The notes under the pieces were generated by a model that saw only the letters and a program-made list of their open reading frames with translations, was not told where the DNA came from and did not search any database. From the NCBI RefSeq assembly GCF_000222685.1, contig NZ_AFWJ01000124.1, forward strand, positions 1 through 61,754: a stretch of DNA of 61,754 nt, given 5' to 3'. Position 1 is the first letter of the stretch, and every line of letters begins with the position of its first letter. Made by a program: the position numbers and the translations under genes. The DNA comes from Vibrio nigripulchritudo ATCC 27043. Its GTDB lineage: Bacteria; Pseudomonadota; Gammaproteobacteria; Enterobacterales; Vibrionaceae. Shown here piece after piece: positions 56,828 through 61,754 of this stretch.

Positions 56828-57724
56828 TTGAGCGTAACGGACCCTTCACTCAATCGGATTGAGAAACTGCTTAGCTATATTCATAGCAATGTTGACCTGC
56901 CTTTGACCTTGGAAGATTTATCCAAACAAAGCTGCTGGTCTCGCTGGCAGTTACAGAGGGTTTTCCATTCAAAAACCGGGCTCAACGTAGCGCAATATGT
57001 GCGAGAAATTAAGCTCAGTCTGGCCGCAGAACAGGTATTGAGCTCTCAGGATAGAGTGGTCGATATTGCATTAGCCTTTGGCTTCAATTCAGAAATCAGT
57101 TTCTCCCGTGCCTTTAAACAGCATTTTGGTCTCAGCCCAAGAGCATACCGTCAACAGGGGAACCGCAATGGCATCAAGATCCCCTTGGTTCGACCCAGCG
57201 CCTCTGCCCCGAAGTTTCAACCTGATAGCGACTATTTCCAGATTCGAATTGAGCACCGTGAAGCCTCAACCCTATATGGTATTAAACAACCCATAAAAGG
57301 TCTGTTTGCTGAAACACCAGATTTCAAACAAAAGGTTCCTGAGATATGGGAAAACCTGCACACGAATAACAAAGAAGTTCGTGGTTTATCCCCACAGCTC
57401 GGTGTCATTGATGTCACTCATAGCGTTATGGGAGAGGAAGGGCTTGAATACTGGGCAGGGCTAGATTCCGAAACTCTAAGTCAGCGCTCGAAAGACAAAC
57501 TCACTCCACTCCTTATTCCAGAGCACGATTACGCCGTGCTGCCTGTACATGGACCGATCGATAGGCTGAGCGATTTGGTCGAGTGGTTTATTCTTTTTTG
57601 GTTACCCGATTCTGGGTATCAGGGTGTCGATGGGTATGAGATCGAACTTTACGATCACCGCTTCAATGCAACCAGTGACGCATCTTACATGGAATATTGG
57701 TTCCCTATTCTTAAAAATTATTGA
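56828..57724 (+). CDS. AraC-family regulator with GyrI-like domain
   Basis: A 298-residue Rob/SoxS-like regulator. The AraC DNA-binding domain is at the N-terminus (residues 8-108; LTLEDLSKQSCWSRWQLQRVFHSKTGLNVAQYVREIKL; VVDIALAFGFNSEISFSRAFKQHFGLSPRAYRQ), followed by a GyrI-like small-molecule-binding domain. The best start in frame is TTG at 56828 with a weak ribosome site. Same strand as, and upstream of, the siderophore locus, but that type of regulator usually handles drugs or stress rather than siderophores. Confidence 0.88.
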   Translation: MSVTDPSLNRIEKLLSYIHSNVDLPLTLEDLSKQSCWSRWQLQRVFHSKTGLNVAQYVREIKLSLAAEQVLSSQDRVVDIALAFGFNSEISFSRAFKQHFGLSPRAYRQQGNRNGIKIPLVRPSASAPKFQPDSDYFQIRIEHREASTLYGIKQPIKGLFAETPDFKQKVPEIWENLHTNNKEVRGLSPQLGVIDVTHSVMGEEGLEYWAGLDSETLSQRSKDKLTPLLIPEHDYAVLPVHGPIDRLSDLVEWFILFWLPDSGYQGVDGYEIELYDHRFNATSDASYMEYWFPILKNY

Positions 57725-57798
57725 GCATGAGCTCAATAAAGTGAGAGTTGCACCAAATTGTTAATTTTCACTTCAGCGAAATCTATATGATTCCCACC

Positions 57799-57813
57799 TG
57801 ATAATCATTATCA
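57799..57813. promoter_or_regulatory. Fur box before the TonB receptor gene
   Basis: TGATAAT-C-ATTATCA, a perfect 7-1-7 Fur palindrome, 150 bp upstream of the receptor start. A -10-like TATGAT lies at 57786-57791, so Fur would sit at the transcription start and repress under iron-replete conditions. Confidence 0.9.
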
Positions 57814-57963
57814 TTTGTGTTCACAATAATAAGGCATACGTTTAGCGACTAACGTTAACGAATAGCGCTAACCCGAGACACCCTTCTTGCAGGGCTTCTC
57901 TCGCTCCTCCTTGATAAAACGACGTGGACACTTGGCTGATTTAAGGACATAGCTGAGGTATCA

Positions 57964-60105
57964 ATGAACCGTACATCCCACAATCCGACGTTGCGCCGCT
58001 CTCTTATTGCGCTTGCTGTTGCTGCGACTTTTTCCTATACCCCATTTGCAATGGCGGACACCGAGGAAACTGAAACTATTGAAGTGTTTGGTAAAACGTA
58101 TCGAAACACGGCAACTAAAACTGTACTAGAGCCAGAAGAGACGCCACAAACACTGAATGTGATTGAAAGCGAACAACTTGAACAACGTGGCAACAAGTCT
58201 GTGATGCAGGCTTTGCGCTACGCACCGGGTGTCTCGACTGAAAACAAAGGTGGCGCTGTTGTGCTTTCTAACTGGGTCAACATCCGTGGTTTCAGTTCTT
58301 CTGACAACTACTACGATGGCTTGATGATGCCGATGCTACCGGGCTGGAACGTTCAGCCACAAATCGACCCTGTTGCCATTGAGCGCTTAGAAATTTTCAA
58401 AGGGCCAACATCCGTACTTTACGGAACGATGCCTCCAGGTGGTATGGTGAACGTGATCGCCAAAGCACCACAACTGGATAAAAGCACTAAAGTAAATCTG
58501 GCAACAGGTTCCAATAACCTGATGGAAGCGTCTATCGATACGACAGGTGCGTTGGCAGACAATGTTGCATACCGTCTTGTGGCTCTGGGCAGAAAATCCG
58601 ATACACAAATCGATCATGTGAAAGAAGAGCGATACGTGTTTGCTCCTTCCATTGACTGGTATGTTTCGGACAAGACTTTCATTAATTTCAACCTCTATTA
58701 CCAGAACGATCCGGCATTGGGTCATAACGTCACGATTCCTTTGGAAGGGATTACCGCTACGGATCCAAAAAAGAAAATCGATCGTTCTACCTACGCTGGC
58801 GATGTAAATTACAACACCTTAAAACGTGATTTCTGGTTGGCAGGTTACAAATTCAATCACGAATTCAATAATAACTGGACCTTCTTACAGAACTTCCGCT
58901 ACATGGATGCCAAGCTTTACCAGGAAGGAACCGCAAGTGGCGCATTTGATTCTGCTACAGGAAACCTAGCTCGTACTGCTTACAGCACAGATGAAAAGTC
59001 TAAAGGGCTAAGCGTTGATAACCAGCTTGCTGGATTTGTTGATGTTGGTGAATCCCAGCATTACCTGTTGTTTGGTATCGATTATCGCGAAGTGACAGGA
59101 ACGGCTATCTACGAAGCATTTGGTGGCGTACCTGGCATTAACCTTTATTCGCCAAACAACAACCTGGCTAACCCAAGTTCGTTTGCAAAAACATGGTCAC
59201 AAACTCAGGATATCACCATGAAGCAGTTGGGCGGTTACTTCCAGGATCAAGTTCTCTGGAACAACTGGGTATTTATCGCAGGCGGACGCTTTGATGATGT
59301 GAGATCAGATACCAGCCTGACGACGATTATTGAGCCAAAGCCAGTTGCTACGGAAAACAAAGCTTCTAAGTTTTCTTATCGTGTAGGGGCGATGTATCAG
59401 TTTGATAATGGCATTTCGCCATTCCTAAACTTTGCAACAAGCTTTGAGCCAAACGCAAAACAAGATAAAGACGGAAATTACCTGGATCCGGAAACTGGCG
59501 AACAATTGGAAGCCGGGCTTAAGTACGCATCAGCAGATGGTTTAGCTACCGCATCAGCCGCACTATTCGACATTAAGAAGAAAAACGTTGGTGTACGCAA
59601 AGATGGTAAATCACCTTACACGGCTATCGGTGAAGTTCGTTCCCGTGGTCTTGAGCTAGAAGCCCGTACCATGCTGTCTGACAATCTGGATGTCATTGCT
59701 AACTACACCTACACAGACATTGAGACGACCAAAGACAACAACCCAGCTAACGTAGGTCAGGTGCCTGTATTCGTACCGAAAGAAGCAGCAAACCTATGGT
59801 CTAACTACTACGTTAACGACGGTGCTTTGCAAGGTCTGCGCGTTGGCGGTGGTGTCCGTTACGTAGGTGAAGCTGTTCTGAATGACACCGACGAGCGTAA
59901 CATTGGCAAGGTAGCGGGTTACACCCTAGTTGATATGTCACTGGGTTACGACTTAAGCCAGTTCAGCGATTCATTGCAAGGTGCGTCAGCAAACTTTGTC
60001 GCCAACAATCTGTTTAACACGGAATACTACACCTGTTGGAATGAAAGCAACTGCTGGTATGGACAAGAAAGAACCGTGGAGCTGAATGTTAAATTCGAAC
60101 TTTAA
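57964..60105 (+). CDS. TonB-dependent siderophore receptor
   Basis: A 713-residue outer-membrane receptor: signal peptide ending FAMA-D, TonB box around ETIEVFG, plug domain (TPQTLNVIESEQLEQRGNKSVMQALRYAPGV; GPTSVLYGTMPPGG), and a 22-strand barrel ending in VELNVKFEL. A Cys pair near the C-terminus (YYTCWNESNCWYG) is common in hydroxamate siderophore receptors such as those for ferrichrome and ferrioxamine. Fur-regulated and first gene of the uptake locus. The siderophore cannot be named from sequence alone. Confidence 0.95.
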   Translation: MNRTSHNPTLRRSLIALAVAATFSYTPFAMADTEETETIEVFGKTYRNTATKTVLEPEETPQTLNVIESEQLEQRGNKSVMQALRYAPGVSTENKGGAVVLSNWVNIRGFSSSDNYYDGLMMPMLPGWNVQPQIDPVAIERLEIFKGPTSVLYGTMPPGGMVNVIAKAPQLDKSTKVNLATGSNNLMEASIDTTGALADNVAYRLVALGRKSDTQIDHVKEERYVFAPSIDWYVSDKTFINFNLYYQNDPALGHNVTIPLEGITATDPKKKIDRSTYAGDVNYNTLKRDFWLAGYKFNHEFNNNWTFLQNFRYMDAKLYQEGTASGAFDSATGNLARTAYSTDEKSKGLSVDNQLAGFVDVGESQHYLLFGIDYREVTGTAIYEAFGGVPGINLYSPNNNLANPSSFAKTWSQTQDITMKQLGGYFQDQVLWNNWVFIAGGRFDDVRSDTSLTTIIEPKPVATENKASKFSYRVGAMYQFDNGISPFLNFATSFEPNAKQDKDGNYLDPETGEQLEAGLKYASADGLATASAALFDIKKKNVGVRKDGKSPYTAIGEVRSRGLELEARTMLSDNLDVIANYTYTDIETTKDNNPANVGQVPVFVPKEAANLWSNYYVNDGALQGLRVGGGVRYVGEAVLNDTDERNIGKVAGYTLVDMSLGYDLSQFSDSLQGASANFVANNLFNTEYYTCWNESNCWYGQERTVELNVKFEL

Positions 60106-60120
60106 CCAGACCCACTGAAT

Positions 60121-60165
60121 AAAAGCAGGAGGTGCTTAGGTACCTCCTGCTTTTGGTGTTTTTGA
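60121..60165 (+). terminator. Hairpin between receptor and reductase genes
   Basis: AAAAGCAGGAGGT / ACCTCCTGCTTTT with an 8-nt loop and an interrupted T tract (GGTGTTTTT). Strong stem with imperfect tail: partial terminator that would lower expression of the transporter genes relative to the receptor. Confidence 0.75.
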
Positions 60166-60183
60166 AAAGGACTGATAACCGGC

Positions 60184-60897
60184 GTGCAAGATACATTTCA
60201 CCAACAACTGTTTAGTGCCTGCGAGCAGATTTCACCCTACCTTGCAGGGCACATAACCCAACCAGATGAAAATATGCTGCGTTACAACCACAGTAATGAG
60301 GCGTTTTTCGAACAGCTCTATTCGAGTCTGAAAACCGCGCATCCCGAAGCTGGGAATGGCTACTGGCTGACTCGCTGTTGGGATCTGGCAACCTGGCAAC
60401 CTTTGTATATTGCCTTCATCAGTGTATACGGGTTCAGAACACTGCCGGATTTTCATGAATTTGGTCAGTCGCAAATGGGCACTTTCGTTGCTGGTTTTTG
60501 CTTCGCTTCCTCTTCTCACAGGCATGGTGAAATCACCGAACTCGTGCCACACGCTGCTGAACAATTGAGCCAGCTTTTTGAATCCTATCGAGTTCAACTG
60601 GACGAACAGTACCGTTGCAGACCAGGGTTTGTGAAACACTTATTGGCTGATGCCATCATCAATTGCTGTCTGAAACTCAAAGCCTTTGATCCTTCACTTT
60701 CTCTGGATGACGTTCGAAACAATGCTGCTATGTGGCTCAGCGCATTTCAGTTGCCCTTAGACCAAATCGCCAATATTCGAGAAAGTAACAATCAAGAAGA
60801 CAACGGCATGATTTCTTATGTCAGAAAAAGCTGCTGTCTGGTGTACAAGACAACGCAAGGCACTTTGTGTGAAGACTGCCCTAGACTCAAAAATTAA
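60184..60897 (+). CDS. FhuF-like siderophore ferric reductase
   Basis: A 237-residue protein with the C-terminal [2Fe-2S] ligand pattern CC-x10-C-x2-C (SCCLVYKTTQGTLCEDCPRL), as in FhuF. FhuF removes iron from hydroxamate siderophores by reduction in the cytoplasm. Start GTG, AGGA upstream at longer spacing. Sits between receptor and ABC ATPase genes. Confidence 0.88.
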   Translation: MQDTFHQQLFSACEQISPYLAGHITQPDENMLRYNHSNEAFFEQLYSSLKTAHPEAGNGYWLTRCWDLATWQPLYIAFISVYGFRTLPDFHEFGQSQMGTFVAGFCFASSSHRHGEITELVPHAAEQLSQLFESYRVQLDEQYRCRPGFVKHLLADAIINCCLKLKAFDPSLSLDDVRNNAAMWLSAFQLPLDQIANIRESNNQEDNGMISYVRKSCCLVYKTTQGTLCEDCPRLKN

Positions 60898-60908
60898 CCG
60901 CTAACTCT

Positions 60909-61676
60909 ATGTATAAACTTAACGAAATCAAAGTCATCAGAGATGACAAAACCATACTGGACATTGATAGCCTGACTATTGACCCCAAAGGTTTCACCGT
61001 AATTTTGGGTCACAATGGTTCAGGTAAATCGACCTTGGTTAACTTGCTGGCAAAACAGTTTGCACCGGAGCATGGTGAAATTGAGCTCAATGGTCAGCCA
61101 ATCAGTACATTTTCAGCCAAAGCACTGGCAAAGGAAGTGGCCTACCTGCCTCAGAAGCTGCCTGAAGTGGCTGGTTTAAATGTCAAAGAGCTGGTTCGCT
61201 TGGGGCGCTACCCGTGGCGAGGCGTCTTTGGTCAATGGAACAGTGAAGACAACCAAATCATTGAAACTGCCATGATGCAAACACAGGTAGATAATATGAG
61301 CTTTGAACTCGCCGACCAGCTGTCTGGTGGTGAAAAGCAACGCGCCTGGATCGCCATGTTACTTGCCCAGCAATCCAACTTTCTGATTCTGGATGAACCC
61401 ACTTCAGCACTAGATGTTCAGCATCAATATCAAGTGATGAGCCTGCTCAAGAAACTGAATCAGGAGTCTGGCAAAGGAGTACTGGTCATCCTCCATGATC
61501 TCAATTTGGCGTTGCGATTTGCCAGCCATGTTATCGCTCTCAAACAGGGGAAAGTGTTGTTTCAGGGGGAGCATTCACTTCTTTTGGATGAACAACGTTT
61601 GTCTGCACTTTATAACACCCCCGTATCACTTATCGATCACCCAAAACACAACCACAAGGTAGCCATCGTATGTTAA
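60909..61676 (+). CDS. ABC transporter ATP-binding protein for ferric siderophores (FhuC-like)
   Basis: A 255-residue ATPase with Walker A GHNGSGKST, Q-loop, signature LSGGEKQRAW, Walker B FLILDEPTSALD and switch His (ILHDLNLAL). It follows the reductase by 11 bp and overlaps the next gene by 7 bp. It energises siderophore uptake across the inner membrane. Confidence 0.95.
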   Translation: MYKLNEIKVIRDDKTILDIDSLTIDPKGFTVILGHNGSGKSTLVNLLAKQFAPEHGEIELNGQPISTFSAKALAKEVAYLPQKLPEVAGLNVKELVRLGRYPWRGVFGQWNSEDNQIIETAMMQTQVDNMSFELADQLSGGEKQRAWIAMLLAQQSNFLILDEPTSALDVQHQYQVMSLLKKLNQESGKGVLVILHDLNLALRFASHVIALKQGKVLFQGEHSLLLDEQRLSALYNTPVSLIDHPKHNHKVAIVC

Positions 61677-61754
61677 GGAATACACTGATTGCTCTACTCT
61701 TTTTTACTGTTCAGGTCAGCGCTGAAATCAAAGTTCAGGACAGCCGTGGTGAGC
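61670..61754 (+). CDS. Start of a probable siderophore-binding protein (cut by window end)
   Basis: An ATG at 61670 overlaps the ATPase stop by 7 bp and opens a signal peptide (MLRNTLIALLFFTVQVSA) followed by EIKVQDSRGE, a typical start of periplasmic iron-siderophore binding proteins (FhuD/FepB class). Only 28 residues are in the window. Confidence 0.8.
   Translation, partial: MLRNTLIALLFFTVQVSAEIKVQDSRGE

Overview
The window reads as chromosomal DNA of a marine gammaproteobacterium, most likely a Vibrio or close relative. This rests on the order and kind of core genes (adhE-ychE, asd, yejK/yejL/yejM, topB, sppA, ansA, msrB, gapA, yeaD, rlmA), on tRNA and terminator style, and on lineage-typical proteins such as a DUF2860 outer-membrane protein. 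Species was not determined. No insertion sequence, integrase, CRISPR array or rRNA was seen.

Layout. (1) 1-12.6 kb is core: a degenerate SDR, adhE diverging from ychE, a voltage-gated-type K+ channel, a stand-alone pilin-like protein, asd, a membrane-anchored HPt protein, yejK diverging from yejL-yejM. (2) 12.7-19.2 kb: tRNA-Pro(GGG), then a complete acetoin dehydrogenase locus, acoXABC on the minus strand and the activator acoR on the plus strand. A well-formed sigma-54 promoter and upstream dyads lie between them. (3) 19.36-23.3 kb: tRNA-Ser(UGA) followed by an AT-rich accessory block with a cytosine-5 DNA methyltransferase, a HEPN-type putative ribonuclease and a DUF262 (ParB/Srx-fold) protein. 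This looks like a compact defence module and is the best candidate for a poorly described system. (4) 23.3-31.9 kb: accessory metabolism and regulation, namely a two-domain NUDIX protein, AraC and IclR regulators, a class I glutamine amidotransferase, YiiM, a frameshifted serC, a NUDIX/histone-deacetylase-like pair, a 39-residue membrane peptide and an SDR. (5) 31.9-38.1 kb: a tightly packed minus-strand operon (HIBADH-type dehydrogenase, aldehyde dehydrogenase, serine acetyltransferase, VOC protein, M20 amidohydrolase, LysR regulator) that looks like one catabolic pathway with unknown substrate. (6) 38.3-51.5 kb: core genes for methionine sulfoxide repair, topoisomerase III, nitroreductase, dienoyl-CoA reductase, signal peptide peptidase, asparaginase, GAPDH and YeaD. 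(7) 51.8-55.8 kb: an RstAB-like two-component system and a DUF2860 outer-membrane protein. The same 10-bp-spaced GTCACA direct repeat lies upstream of both the regulator and the porin-like gene. (8) 55.9-61.75 kb: rlmA, an AraC/GyrI regulator, and a siderophore uptake locus (Fur box, TonB receptor, FhuF-like reductase, ABC ATPase, start of a binding protein cut by the window end).

Functionally the window combines fermentative and carbon metabolism (adhE, acetoin breakdown, GAPDH, the unknown operon), redox repair, envelope biology, iron uptake and one probable anti-phage module next to a tRNA gene.
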